Below are positions 38,527 through 52,000 of a DNA stretch of 64,000 nt, one piece after another. Source of the DNA: Atrichornis clamosus. Lineage: Eukaryota > Chordata > Aves > Passeriformes > Menuridae. The stretch covers positions 99,663 through 163,662 of the forward strand of contig WBMZ01011760.1 in NCBI GenBank assembly GCA_013400975.1, read 5' to 3'. The first letter of the stretch is position 1, and each line of letters opens with the position of its first letter. The notes below the pieces were generated by a model. That model was not told the DNA's origin. It saw only the letters and a program-made list of their open reading frames with translations, and did not search any database. A program made the position numbers and the translations under genes.

Positions 38527-41500
38527 GTAGGTACCCGCTGCACCCCGTCCTGCCTGCTCTTCCTCCACTGCACCCTCAGCAGCCACACTGAGCTCCAGGG
38601 GAACTTTGTGTTGCATGATTAATGAGGAAGTCATGATGAGTTTGTGCCATGTCAGCAAAGCCCATGAAAGCAACACCCATAGAAACAGCCAGTAAAGGAT
38701 TAGTAGCTATTTAGAAAAAAATATTAACTGCATACCATAATTTTCTTTTGAACTTGTATTCAAGCTCTTGTTTGTAGGTCTTTTAGATCTGCTTCTTGAG
38801 AGTTTTGTTTCCAGATTTGCCACAATACATGCAATGTCCTTACTAGTCTGGGTATTGTTATATTTGTGTATATTTCTGCTAAGGCATTGCATTTTGCTTA
38901 TTTTAGTATTTGCTTGGAACAATAGGTCAAGTTCAACTTTCTTGTAACTACTACAGATTGACACAGGAGAAGTTTACCCAAGCAGTGCATTTGTAAAGCA
39001 TATATAACTTTCTGAAATCCTGGAAACCTAAAACATAAATAAGTATTTCTTTACAGACTGGCTTGAGCTGGGATCTCTTTAAATTGGATCACAGCTCTAC
39101 ATGAGCTTTCTCTGTCATTTTGAGTAAGTTTCTAAACTTTTTCAGCTCCAAAAGGAGGCAATAGTTCAAAGTTATTAGGGGTTGGAGTCAACGTTCCCAG
39201 GGTGACAGCAAGTGGGAAGGTCCCACTCATTAGAAACTTAAAATATCCTCTGGTAAAAAAACAAAGGAAGATAATTGCATACAAACAAATCTCTAGTTCT
39301 TAGTCATGCTTACTTTGAATCAGAGCTATCTTTTAATATAACTACCGAAATATTTAATACAAGATCTGATTTAGTCACTGCATTTTATTCTCTATTAATT
39401 TCATTACTAGTTTTCGAATACACTTATGTGTATTTGTCTCCACAGGACTTGGATGTTGAATTCCCCTCTTTTTCCATTCTCTTCTATTATTTTATTAGTG
39501 CTAAGTTTTGGTCTGTTCTAAACCAGATCTCATCTCTATTTTGTGTGTCTGTTTTCTAGGCATTCATTAATTTTGATAAGTTTTATGATGAGTAGTCAAA
39601 TTTATCTTTTCAAAGAGAAAATCAGGCTTGAAAAATTAATTGTATGTACCCTTTGAGTGTCTGTGTTAGCAGAGTCAACGTATTTGAGAGAAAGTATATA
39701 GAAAGTATATAGTGGTTCTACTTGTGTAGTGAAAACTCCCTGGAGGTAGAACAAAACCCTTGGCTGGGGTTTCTGACCCAAATCTCATAGAATCACAGAA
39801 TTATAGAAAGGTGGGAAAGGACCTTTAAAGGTCATGTAGTCCAAGCCCCTGCCATGGGCAGGGACATCTTCAACTTGATCAGATTGCTCAGGGTCCCATG
39901 CAACCTGAGCAAGAATGTTTCCTGGGATAGGACCCTGGAAACACTGGGATCACCTTTCTGGACAACCTATGCCAGCCCCTCGCCACCTTCACAGTAAAAA
40001 ACTTCTTCCTTAACTAATGTAAATTGACCCTCTTTTAATTTAAAACCATTACCTGTTGTCCTATTGCAACAGGCCCAGCTCAAAGGTCTCTTCCCATCCT
40101 TTTATAGTATCAATGAGTCTTTTCACCATATTTTTGCCATTCTGTAGCCAGGCTGTGAAGTCCCTTGAACTGTGTTTGAGGAATATTCCTTGTCTTTTCT
40201 TGTCTTACTCCTGCACATGAGAGTGAGGAATGAAGGGCAGGTCAGAGAGTTTCTGTGGCCAGTGTTCCTACAGGGACTGCCCTGTCCTGAGTAATAGAGG
40301 CTGTGAGCATTGCTACGAAAGCATAATGGTATTTATGTCTGAGGCCAGGCCAGGAGGAAGACTGTCAGCTGATCATGAATTGTAAATTGTTTTGGGCTGC
40401 TGCAGGGACAGTTTTAAAGCAACAAGGAACTCCTGATGCTCCTGGTCAATCACTTGTCGAGAGTGCTACATAGCTGCTAAGTGCTCCAGGCACCTTCCTT
40501 TGCTGTTAGTGCTCTTCCTGATGGTTAACCTGTGAAACTCTTCCCTTAGGGCACTGTGGATGCTAAACGTTTGCATGAGATTGCAGAACTGATTGATTAA
40601 ATTCAAGAAATAAAATCTTAGACAGGACTGTTAAGACACAGCAGCAGTTCTGGCTCAGGAGCTGTCTCAGCATATTCCTGAGACATGGGAGAGTCTTTGG
40701 GAACACATCCCTCCAAATCTGCCCTGTTCTTATGCTCTTCCGTGGGCACCCATTGCTGGCCATGAAGGTCACATCCATAACCTGTGCCCATGGATGTCCC
40801 CTGGCATAGGAATATAACTGTACCAGTAACCCTAGGACAGATCCTGGCACACTTGTGTCCATGATAGAAGGTCAGTTGTCTATGTGGCAGACAGAACTTA
40901 CTGTTTCGGAGATGAGCAGTCCCATGCCAGCTGCTCTCAAAACTTGGGAATGCTCCTAGACACATTTAATGTTCTACAAGAGATGTTGATCGTGGGAGAC
41001 TGGACACTGGGTCAGGCAGAACTTTGATGTGAGCTAGTACAGACTTTCCTGGGTCTTCTCCTGCTTGACTGGCTGCTGCTGATCAAGGAGCTGATCCCCG
41101 TGGGCACTGAGCCATTTCGGGGGCACTGGCTGTGCAGCACATGCACACAGCTTCCCTACTGCTCGTACTTAGGTCCATACTGTCAGCCCAGGTAAACTGG
41201 TGGTTGTGGGACCCTGAATGACCCAGAGGGGGAAGGGGGGCTCTAGTGCATGCTCTTAACAGGGTTATAGGATGTACATGGACCATACTAAGTGTTCTTC
41301 AGCAGGGCAGAGCAGTGTGGTGCTCGAAGCTTTTCTCCGTTCCCAGGTATGTGACGTGGCACTAGGAACTTTAGCAGGAACAATCCCATATGGACCACAG
41401 AGTCTCTCTCTCCCACTTGGTGGGAGGAATGTGTCCCTCCTGCAGCATCATGAGCAGGAGAGGGACAGCAATGCTCTGTGCAAGTGTGGGAGGTGCAGGA

Positions 41501-44500
41501 GTCACAGGAGAAAAGCATGAGAGTGAGTCACAGTTCTTTTTAGCATTGCTGAGATCCTGTCCTGTATCTGGCTCAGGGCACCATCCTCTCTGCCAGTCAC
41601 AGAGCCAGGCACAGCCTTTTATGAATAATTCTAATTAGCAGTGATTAATTGTGTCCTTATACTTTATATGCAGCACTTTGCATATGCAAAAGACTGTTCA
41701 AGTTTGAAGTGGTGTTACTAATACTTGCAGATTATTTTCTTTAAAGTTCTCTGCAATCCACTAAAAAAACCAAGTAATTTCCCCAATCTCCCATTGCATT
41801 TATAGCCCAGATCACCCACGGTGAAAGCTAAAATATGGAATTTGAAGACCAGAAGCTGGTCAGTCTGTTGTCATTAGCCAAGGTGCATGAAATACAAAGA
41901 GTAAACACCAAGTCTACACAAGGGAAAGTAAATTAGACGTACCCAGTGCTTTCAGTTCCAGTTTTCCACCAAGAAGAAGCCAAGAAACATTTTTTTTCTC
42001 TTCCCCCACTTCTCCCCCAATACACAGATACACACAACCTTTGTGTTGACAGGACCTGTTCAAAGAATTATAGCTGACTCTTGATAATTCTCATTATGTT
42101 AATCCACAAACCTGTTAAGTCTCCCTATGAATGATAGTCTGTTTCCAGCTGTCAGCAAGGAATTAATAGCACTCTGCTGTACTTTGCTATGATGTGAGTT
42201 AAGGTTTGGTTTCATGACTGCTTTAAGCTGCTGTAAGCCTGTGCTGCCTCTGCCCTTCTCCTCCCCATGACCTGGCCTCCTCCTCTTGCACTATTTCATG
42301 TCCTGGCCCCAGAATTTGGGCATTCAGAATCTGATCTGGGGAAAAAAAATCAGCGATCCAGCTGACTGAGGAGCTGCACTGTCATTCCTGCTGTGAGCAA
42401 GTGTGAGATGCCATAACCAAGGACAGAAAGCACAGTGGGATTGCTCCTATTGGCAACAGCACATATTTAGATTTGTTTGTCAAAACAGAAGCTTAGACAT
42501 ATTTATATTGGGGAAATGTCCATGGGCACCTTGCTGAAAATACTGTGGGCATGAAGAGAGATCAAATCCACCTAGAAAGGTCAGCTTAGCAGCTCAGCTC
42601 TTCATTCTGGAAAGCAGACCAAGGCAGGGAGCAACAGAGGTTATCAAAGTCATAAGTGGGACAAAGTCAGTGATTATTTAACAACTGTCTCTCCCACTGC
42701 AAAAATTAGAGGCAGGAAATGAAAGCACCAGATGTCAACTTCATAGCAGACAGGAATGGTATTTTGTTCACTCAGTGAATAGCTGAGCTGTAGAACTCAT
42801 TGCCACAGGATGTTGCAGATGACAAAAGTTTACATGGATTCAGGAAGCAACAGTGCAAATTAATGTGAGAAAAATTCATATAGGGCTTATCAGATGTAGA
42901 AACACCAGCCAGATGCAGGATATCCTCCAGCCTCCTGGTAGGCTAGAAGAACATTGCTAGACACTTATTCTTATATCTTCCTTAAGTGTCTGCTCTTGGC
43001 TACTGACTCCCAGCAGGCAGGGATGCCAACCTGATCCAGAGACAGCAGTGCCTGAAGAAGATGCCTCCACCATGGAGCACTGCCAAAGAAACTACATTAA
43101 AGAGTGAATATCCTGTTAGGTGGTGAAACTGGCTGTATCTGCACGGTGACTTTGGAGAGCAGTGCTGTGTTAGGAGCTTTGCAGGTGCTGATTCAGGACA
43201 CACAGAGCTGCACAGGCAGGTGTCCTCAGTGCCACCACGCTTCTCCTACAGAAGCTGCTTTGACAACAGGGCAGCTGCTTTTGCAGGGCTGGCAGAAGTG
43301 GAATAACCATTTGGCATGGTTGTGCCATTCCACTAGTACCTCCCTGTCCACACAGGAGTACTTGGCTGTCATAAATACCAGTGATTGATCCCACTCAGCC
43401 ATCCCTTCACAGCTTTCACAAAGGCCTGGGAAGACTTCCTTGGGTGACAGGCAGTGACTGACAGTCACTATGAAATTCATGGCTCTCCTCAAAAGTGCTT
43501 TCTCCACGCTGCAGAAGCAGGAGACATTCATATATCACCTGAAGTGGTTTTTTTCTCCTTCAGGTTCTGATTTGGAGAACACTTTAGTGACAAGCACTTC
43601 AGGGCATGCAACACCTCCCCAAGGTGGAGCCAGGGCAGGGTGTTTCTGAGAAGAGAGTGAGGGGAGGGAGCTGGTCTTGACACCAAGCAAATGATGGATT
43701 TGCTGACAGTAGTCTGAGGATGCAGGCTCTTTCTAAGGGCTCTGCTCCATGATCTGAAGTGGAAACAATTAAATTACTGAAATACTGAAAGCAGGAGGGG
43801 GTTGAGTGTCTTTAAAGTGTGCTCAAAACCATCCTGTCGCTACTCCTCTGCCTGGAGAGAGGCAGAGTCTTTGTGAGTGAGGCTGTTCTTATGGAGGTGG
43901 GGACTTTGCATCTCCCCAAATGCCTGGAATTAAACCCCTACCTTGATCCCCGGGTCTCCCTGAGATGTCAGCTGCATGGAGGGGAGATGAAGAAGAATGG
44001 GTGGGAGAGAAACACCTCCTGAGTCGATCAAAGCCCTTGAGAGACTTGCTGAGGACTGGCAAGTACTCTGGCTGCTCCCTTCCATCAGGTACAACTCAGA
44101 AGCCAGTGTTGGCAGCAGGGTGCCAGGCACAGATGGTTGCTGCAATGCTGCTCAGCAGGTCCCTGGCTCCAAGCAGGGCTGGCTCCCCAGCCATCTCAGC
44201 AGCAGCTTGGCAGCCTCCTTGCTGTGGCAGAGCAGCACAAGTGGCTGCATGTGCACAAGCTCCCCGCATCGTGGGGGTTCTGTGATCAGTGTGAAATGTC
44301 CTCTTTCCCCATTGCCCCTGCATCTCCTCCAGTCTCTGCAACTTTTTCTTTTGAAAACTCACACATCATTAACTCTGTGACCAAACAATCAGAGGTCAGT
44401 GCAGGGTAAATCCTGGCAGAGCAGAAATGGCCAGGTTCAGAAGCGAGCCATTTTAGTTTTTGTCAAGTTCCCTTCTCCTCCCCCTCTCTGCCTTTTCCCT

Positions 44501-47500
44501 GCCCCTCTATGCACACACACTGGCAGCAGCTGCAGAGCCAGTGGGATGCTTTGCATTCCTGGCAGAGAAAAATACAGCAGCAGGTGAAAGGAAGCAAATA
44601 CAGATCTGACACTGTCCCTTGCCAAGCTGCTCTTTAAGCGCTCCTGTAAAAACAGACCTGCCTGTCTGGTTCCTGAACTACTGCAAACTGCTATTTTCAG
44701 CATATCAGTTGGGAATTAACCCATGCCTGAGGAGGAGTAAGGATTTCAATTTTAAGGGGAGAGGCTGGGAGATGAGGCAGCAGGCAGAGTCAAGTCTGGG
44801 CTACGTTCAGAAAAGCACACACAGCAAAGTACTCTTTGTGGGTTTTGCTGATCCTCTCACATTTGCACAAAGATAGACACAGGCAGCCCTAACTTTGCAC
44901 ACACGCAGGTGTGGTCGCTAAAACGGGGTTTCTCCTGGCGTTACAAGGTCTCTGAGTGTTCCCCCTCTGTTCCGCCACGCTCCAAACTTCCTGCTGTGAC
45001 AGTGATGTCTTCTTCCGTCCCTTTCCCCAGGCCGCCCCTGTGTCGACTGCCATGCGTTCGAGTTCATGCAGAGGGCGTTGCAGGATCTGAAGAAGACGGC
45101 GTATAACCTCGACACGCGGGTGAGTGTTTCTGTAGCAATGCTTTCACCTCGCCTTTATCTCCCAGCGGCCAGGCTTGCCCGTCTGAGTACAGCAGACATG
45201 ACATCTCTGCTGACTCACTCTCATCTCAGCAAATAGGTTTATACCAAGCACAGATTATTTTTCACAGTCTGCAGAGGTTCATTAATGATCATCTAGCCTG
45301 ATGTCTTGCATAACAGGCTAAGGAATTACCTCAGACAGTCCCTGCACCAAAGAGAGAAGGAAAGAAGATGTATGAAGGAGAGAAGGACAAGAAAGATGAT
45401 TTACTCTTTGCCTCACAACATTGCTTCCAAGCTGCGGACTGACTATTCACTGTGCAGGAGCAGAAAGGGAATGGGACAGTGAGAAGGTGGCAGGCAGGGC
45501 TGGCAGAGGAAAGGGAAGCACATAAACTCCTTGCTCATGGATTGATACTTTGTGAAAAAGGGGGAAGCACATCTGCTCGGGCATTTATCACAGCACTCAG
45601 GCGATTCTGCCACTTCACGTGCCAGTCTGCAGAGGTCTCAGTGAACAAAGGATGTGTTAAATGCCCTGAATTTAGCAATTTATACATGTGTTGGTTCATA
45701 AATATGCACAAACTGACTGGGGTAGGATTACCACAGTGGTTCTGGTGCTGTCTGAAGTTTGCAAGAGGCAGAAGGCTCCTCACCTCTAATAAAGCCCCTC
45801 CATGTACGTTTTGCCCTACCTCTCCTCCCTTTGGGCAGGGAGAAGGGCTCCTTGCTCCTCTAAAGTCACACTCATCAAATTGTCATTCACAGCAAAGCCA
45901 ACCAAAGGGATATAAATCAATTATGTGTCTCAAACCCTAGCACAGAAGGGCAATTATGCTGCTTTGCCACTGGTTTCTTGTGACCCTGGGCAATCATATC
46001 AAGCCCTGCACAATCAGGTTGCAGTGACTTCAACTTTCTTGAGCTATCAATAGCAATCTGATTAGGACAGAGCTCTGAGCATGGGTTACATTCCAGAACT
46101 TTCCCATGAACTAGCATAATAATAAATAACTCTTAAGTGGTAAATGTCAGTAGAGGGGCTTTACCTCCAGCAGCTGTGCTGGGCTGTTCTGGTGCATAGC
46201 AGGGTTCCACCTGTTTGGACTGGGTTCAGCTCAAATGTTTTGTACCTACACATGACATGTCAAGACCAGGTGCAGTAGCAGCTGTGCTGGTTCTTATACT
46301 GTCAAAAGGCTTTACGTGGGAAGTTACTTTTTTAATGCAATAGGGGCAGCAAAAGTCCTTAATCCTACTTACAGAGATACTCAGATGTATCTGTGATGTC
46401 CATTCTGTCTGGAGAGTGGAGTGAGAATACAGCCCATCAGAGAGCAGCACTGTCCTGTAAGAGGTGAGGCAGAATATAAAGGGAGGATTTGGTTCCAGCG
46501 TGCCACAAGATGAACCTGTGTTTCTGTGAGGACCTGGACAGGCCTGACATGCCAAGACACTGACTGACACAGCTCCCAGTGTTACAGAGCAAGGGGCATA
46601 GGAACAGTGCATCTGCAAAACAAACATAACCTGTTGTTTGTAAGATCACCCACCCTTTGACAACTGTCAGAGTTTAATATTACTAGGAAAGAAAGGGTAT
46701 ATTCCTGTACACCTTTCACAGCCTTTGAATTAAGACTCTAAACGACTTTCTGAAATAGTTGCTCTAGTTAAACACAAATTACTGAATGATGTATACCATA
46801 GTGAAATACAGCAGCCAAGGCCCTACAGATGGCCCCCTGTGGCCTTCTGTACTCTCTCTGCAAGGTAAAGCCTCCATATCCTTACTCCACCACTGGTGCT
46901 TGGCCCATGCTGACCACCTATAATTTATCAAGTTTACACACCAATAACTTCATTGAATAACTCCTGAGTTTTGGAAATTGTTGCTACAAGGGCAAGCTCC
47001 ATGCGGGACTGCTCCTGCATTTCCAGGACTTTTTAAGCCAGTGCCGTCAAGGCCACAATTAATTTTTGTAATTGATACTTCTGTTTCACATTCTTTCAGT
47101 TTGCAACTGAGTGCTCCCAGAGCTGCTCTTCCTGCCCTCAAATAGTCCTGAGTGACGCCCAGGCTGAGTTTGTGGTAGCAGTGACAGCTTGTTGGCATTA
47201 CTGTGAAATCCAATAAGCCTGTTTGATGTTAAGATGATTCTGTGATTTCTCCTGGGCTCCCGACAATGGGAGCATTCACTCATCCAAGATTTCATTGTGT
47301 GAGCGGGGAGCAGTGTTTAACAGCACCTGCCATTGCACTAAGCTGATCAGTGAAAGCAGGCAGGCAACATGAACAAGTCCTCTTTAATGCAAAGGTGGAT
47401 GTCGAAAGTTTGAGTTGAAAAGGATAGAGGGCTGTGGAGGGGAGGGAGAGCAGTTCTGAAACAGTTGTCCCTGCACAAGCTTGCAGTCTGAGAAGAAGAA

Positions 47501-48912
47501 ATGAATAATTGAGAGTGGGCACTGCTGGGGGACAGAAGTACTGCTGGCCAAGCAAGGCAGAGCTTGGTGGAGCAGGACCCACACGGGACTGCCCAGCTTC
47601 TCCTTCGGAAACTCTTTGTTAATTAGCCCTTGCTGCATCTAATTTCTCTGGAGGCATCAGGTCTGAGGAACACCAGCAGGCTGAAGGCCTTGTTTCACAG
47701 AGTTTTGAGATAATTTCTTAAAAAGTGGGTTTCAGCCTTTAATGGGTTTTGCAGTGCAGATGGGAAACTCATTCACAGTGAATTTAAGGCCACTAAATTT
47801 TTTTTTCTCCCCTCAAGAAACTCTTCAAAGTCAGTCTGCAAACTGCTTAAAGGACCACAGACCACAGGGTGAAAACCAAAGATATGCTCAGGAGGAAGTT
47901 TCTCTTCCGTCACAATTGCCTTGCTGATTTGAGTTGCTTGCACCAAGAAATTTGAGTCTCATGAAACGTTCAGCTTCTGAAATGATGGTGCCATTTGAGA
48001 AATTCAGCCCTTTTATATCAAAAAATGTGACCAGGACCCACAAAAGATTGAAGTTATTTGATCACAGTTAAATAAATGATACTTGAATATCTTTGAAGAT
48101 CGGAAATTAATTTTTTTTTTCCCCTGAATACAGACTAAAAAAGCTTGGAACTGCTTTTCCACTAAGGTGCTCCAAAACCAACAGCAAGTAATTTAAAATG
48201 ATGTATACAGAGAATGGTTTTTAAGCTTTTGATGGAGTTCTGGGGGCATGGCTCCAAATGGAGTTGATAATAAGGCAACTGTCAGTAAATTGACTCAGGT
48301 TAAAATAGGAACCACATGCAGAGCCTAGATCTGCCCTGAAAGATTATGAGTTTCAGACAGCAGGGACAGACTGACAGCTGGATTCAACTCAGAGTTATTC
48401 TAGAGAAACAGTGGTGTAACTGAGAGTACAACTGGCTCCTCAGCACTTGCTATCTGCTGCAATTAAATTATACAGTACTGAAGGCGTCGTCAACAGGAAG
48501 CCATCAATCACCACGAAGGAATTAAGAGCACTGCAGTTGAAAGAGAAATTTTTCGCAGCATTTTTAAAGAACACTGATAATTTTGACAGCCTACTCCCTA
48601 GAAGTTAACTGTGATAATGAAAACAATCAAACTATTACAATACTCTCCCTGCATCTCAGTTCTGAATATGCTCATTTAATCACTTTTTCTGGATGAAAAC
48701 CAGCACTAATAACTATGATTTTTCACTCAGCAAAGCGCCTTGGCTACAGACGTGCAGAGGTATTAGATCTAATCAGTTATATACCCTTTTAAAGTGATAT
48801 ATTCAGTTCTTTGATTTCATGGGGTTTTTTTTTCTTTTTTTTGCAGACAGAAACTCTCCTCCTGAGGGCGGAAAAGAGAGGTCTGTGTGATTGCTTTCGT
48901 GCAATACACTGA
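38403..48912 (+). CDS. NICOL1: Gene B: NICOL1-like secreted peptide precursor (3 coding exons, 92 aa)
   Basis: Joined exons 38403-38526, 45031-45119 and 48847-48912 encode 92 residues. Residues 1-30 form a signal peptide: charged MALPSARSEMR, then VGILFLSVLGLLSV, with a likely cut after LVGA. The mature part starts GQDSGNAIPAES, followed by the core SRPCVDCHAFEFMQRALQDL, then TETLLLRAEKRGLCDC and FRAIH. The cysteines are CxxC and CxC. The start chosen has a strong Kozak context (G at -3, G at +4) and gives a signal exon of the same codon length as gene A. An in-frame ATG nine bases upstream (38394) has a poor context. The tail after CDC has five residues and ends in His, as in the mammalian NICOL1 I recall, so this copy is the better orthologue candidate. 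The role is by homology: a secreted partner of NELL2. Introns are 6504 and 3727 bp. Confidence 0.92.
39785..40165 (-). mobile_element. CR1 LINE fragment in gene B intron 2, minus orientation
   Basis: It starts TCATAGAATCACAGAATTAT and continues AAAGGACCTTTAAAGGTCAT. Then come CTTCTTCCTTAACTAATGTA and a reversed ORF2 tail. It is opposite in orientation to the gene, so it has no direct bearing on splicing that I can see. Confidence 0.9.
42640..42905 (+). mobile_element. Old CR1/L3-like fragment in gene B intron 2
   Basis: GTAGAACTCATTGCCACAGGATGTTGCAG (42789 onward) and GAAATGAAAGCACCAGATG resemble the C-terminal ORF2 region of ancient CR1/L3 elements ('ELPA..G..V.DA'). It is strongly decayed. 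Confidence 0.5.
45031..45119 (+). other. Gene B exon 3: conserved NICOL core
   Basis: This 89-bp exon lies between TCCCTTTCCCCAG and GTGAGTG. It encodes the same 30 residues as gene A exon 3. It has more G/C at third positions (for example GTC, GCG, TTC, CAG, AAC where A has GTT, GCA, TTT, CAA, AAT). Confidence 0.94.
45268..45350 (-). mobile_element. Ancient CR1/L3 3' fragment just after gene B exon 3
   Basis: CATTAATGATCATCTAGCCTG and TGTCTTGCATAACAGGCTAA resemble the reversed 3' region of ancient CR1/L3 elements. It is short and diverged, and the call is from memory of the consensus. Confidence 0.4.
48847..48912 (+). other. Gene B exon 4: C-terminal coding part and stop
   Basis: A long T-rich tract (48825-48842) and GCAG end at 48846. 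The coding part reads TETLLLRAEKRGLCDC, then FRAIH and TGA at 48910-48912. It starts in phase 0. Confidence 0.92.
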
Positions 48913-49060
48913 AATGAGGACTGGGATTTCACCAATGGACATTCATTAATTTTTAAAATGCTGTTCAGTAAATTACAGGAAGATACAGAGTGTGAGTTGT
49001 GCCCCACCATAAGGAAAAGCATTTTTATCAAAACAGGTGTAGCTCAGTTAGATCATTTTT
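48913..49060 (+). other. Gene B 3' UTR, proximal part (end unknown)
   Basis: TTTTTAAAATGC at 48950-48961 and the following AGTAAATTACAG resemble the gene A 3' UTR. AGTAAA at about 48968 is a weak poly(A) variant. The first canonical AATAAA hexamers downstream are at 50645, 50970 and 51096, which would imply a long 3' UTR if they belong to this gene. Confidence 0.4.
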
Positions 49061-49099
49061 GCTTTGATGTGGTCTATCATTACTCTATGTGGTATTGAA

Positions 49100-52000
49100 T
49101 CTACTGAAATGTCAACAGAAGAAACAGTGCTAAAGTCTTGCTTATGGGTTTTATGCAAGGATAGCATTCTTTTTTTTTGGTATTTCAAGCCAAAAATTGT
49201 CCTTGGACTCTCAGGCCAACCTCTCAGCTCATGTGAATTCCCATAAATCTGTGGAGTCAAATTTTTTAATGTATTTATAGAAGAATAACATGAAAAGGAA
49301 ACTACTTTGCTATGATGCATAGATAAACATTTACAAATAAGCAGACTTGGCTTTATATAGAAATTAATAGTTGCCATTGACTGCTTGGCAATCCAAGGAA
49401 GGAGTTTATTCCCAATTGTATGAATAGTCCAGTGCACGGCAAACACAGTAATCTGTCTCACAATTTTAATTTCTTCAGAGCCACACAGTAGCTGTGATCT
49501 TTTTGGAGAGATTTATTAAGTATCTAATGTGATCAGTAACATTTGTAATCACATGAATACTGCCTGGCAGTTGAACTGATTGCGTCTGCCAAAATCTTCT
49601 GGAGAAGTGTCTTTCATTAAGCAAATCACATGCTGGATTGAACCACTCAAACTGGCCTCTACAGAGAGTTTTGGCAGAGAGCCTGCACAACGCCTGTCAG
49701 CCCAGCAGTCTCTTGTAAATTGTATTTTGGGAAATATTTAAATTCTATCAAAATGGTCCTTAGCTCCCGGACTCTGCACTCCATCATGGTGGGTTACAGT
49801 GCTGGTGCTGCCAGTATTCCTGCTGTAGTCAGTGTGAGACAAGGGAGAACAAAACAATTTAAGCAGTGTAATAGTAACAGGCAACAAGATTGTGCCTTGC
49901 TACTCTTAAAAAAAAATGGCAACTCTTTTCTCATTGTTTTCTTTTCTTTCCTTTGTTTTGGGGAGGAGAGCAGAAAATGGCCCCAGTGGAAAGTTCCTGT
50001 GATAATAATAGATCTTTCATAGGGCTTAATACATCATCCCCAAAGCAGAGATTGGTGTATCAGCTCGAGCATCTATGCACAGGCTAGAAACTTTTATACA
50101 TACAAGAGTATTGGAGCTGTATCAACAACAGTGGCTTTCAAAGTCATTTTACTGATTTTTATTAATATTTCTGTCTTCCCATAAGTGGCTGAAGTTTTTT
50201 GATAATTTGCTCTCAGCCTGCTCAGTAAGTCAGGATGGAAGCTATCTGTATGTTTCCAAACTGTTTCGCTCCCATTTTGTCTACAACATTAGGCACAGTG
50301 AAATAGGGAACTGTGATCCACAGCCAACTTATTTCATGTGCAGTCATACTCAGTAACACAAAGGAGTGTATTGCCATGTATTTTGCCAAAGTTGTTTGAA
50401 AGGCGTGTGGTTCTCAGCAAGGAAGATCTTCCTTGCACCTGCATTTCAAGTAGGAAATCTGCTTTGTCCTTTGTAGTATTCCAGCAAAACCCTTTCTAGG
50501 TCATGGGGACCTGGTTTGTGTGCAAGAGAAGCAGCATGACACAGCAACACATCACTCTGGTAGCACCACACTGCGCCGTGGCACCGGTCTCTGGCTGATG
50601 GGGAGCAAGAGAGGTTCTTCTCGGAGACCATATCTTATTGTACAAATAAAACAGTAGGGTTAACACAGCTTCCTTGCAAAATACCAACATTTGGTTACTT
50701 TACTCCCACTTAGATTTGAACCAAAGCAACGCACAGCTTTTGAGCCAGCTTTTTGCAGGAGATGGAGTTCCAGCACTGAACCTGTGAATTTTCCAGCACA
50801 GCTCCCCTTCTCAGGGGGCAGCATGTCTGTGGTTTGGTATTGCTGTTGTGCATGCTTGTTCCACTGGTACCCTAAAAGAACTGTTAACAAGAACTGGGGT
50901 TTTTTGTCTGTATTTTTGTTTATAAAAATGGTTGCTCACAGTTGAGTTTTGATATACACAGCTTGTTACAATAAAAAGGTGGAATGAATGACAAGTGGAT
51001 GTTGTCTGACTCCCAAAGGGATCAGAATGACACTGCAACTTCATGGTTGTGACAGAGTGATTATTCTGTACTTCTCTTTGTCTATAACACAACACAATAA
51101 AAGGGCAAGATGCATTATAGTATTTGGTGTCCTTTGTTACTGATTTGACAAAGTGATGGTGCTAATGCATTAATTAATATCTGGTCATTAATTAGGTGGA
51201 AAATCCACAGAGAAAAAATGCTGTTTTGACTACAAAAATAAAATGATCTTGTATTTGGGCTAAATTTATTAATGTACTCTTATTTGCTGAAGTATAAAGT
51301 CAAACTCACACTTATTTGAAATAAAGCTACCGGGATGATTTTGTGAGCTTCTTAAAGGGCCCCTTATGCTATACTTCGTGGGTTTGATAAAGTTCCCTAT
51401 TACTGCAGGATGGCAAGAAAAAAAAAATTGGAGCTAGATAGTTTTAATTTATTGTTGCTCATGAAGTTAACTTAAATTCAGAACACCCTTGAGTCTCCAC
51501 TTACTGGAAGAAATTATGTATTTTGCAGAAGGATTTAATTGCAGGAGGGCTTAAAGCAGAAATTCTCCTTTCCCACACAACACTTCCAGTACTTTTTTGC
51601 TGCAGAGCCAAGGCAGTTCTTGTGACCTTTTGAAACCAAGCTGTGTTTTCTTTTCTTTTGGTGTAGTGCTGCTGCTGATAGCCCTGGGCACGTGGCATTT
51701 GTACACAGGGTGCAGTGCAGGTGGTAGCCTGTAAAATGCAGAGCCAGGTCCTCCCTGGAAGGGAAATGGTATAATCACGTCAGCATGGTGCTATCCCTGG
51801 GTAGGCAAGGTGACAGAGAAATCCTGGTATGATCCCCACATCTCCAGAGCTTCTCAGACCTGACCTAGTGCCTTCTTTGGGTGTAATTCTGTGTGTATTT
51901 GCAGTTGGAAGTTTTGAGCTGAATCTCAAGACAACTCTCTGAAGACATGTCTGGATTTCATTCTGAAAAATGGGAACGCACTTTACCTTGCTTGTGACGT

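Noticed and set aside
45452..45940. 162-codon open frame inside gene B intron 3
   Set aside because: Intronic, no homology, and lacks flanking splice sites compatible with the gene.
49048..49461. 137-codon minus-strand frame opposite the gene B 3' region, considered as a transposase remnant
   Set aside because: No transposase motif or terminal inverted repeats could be found.
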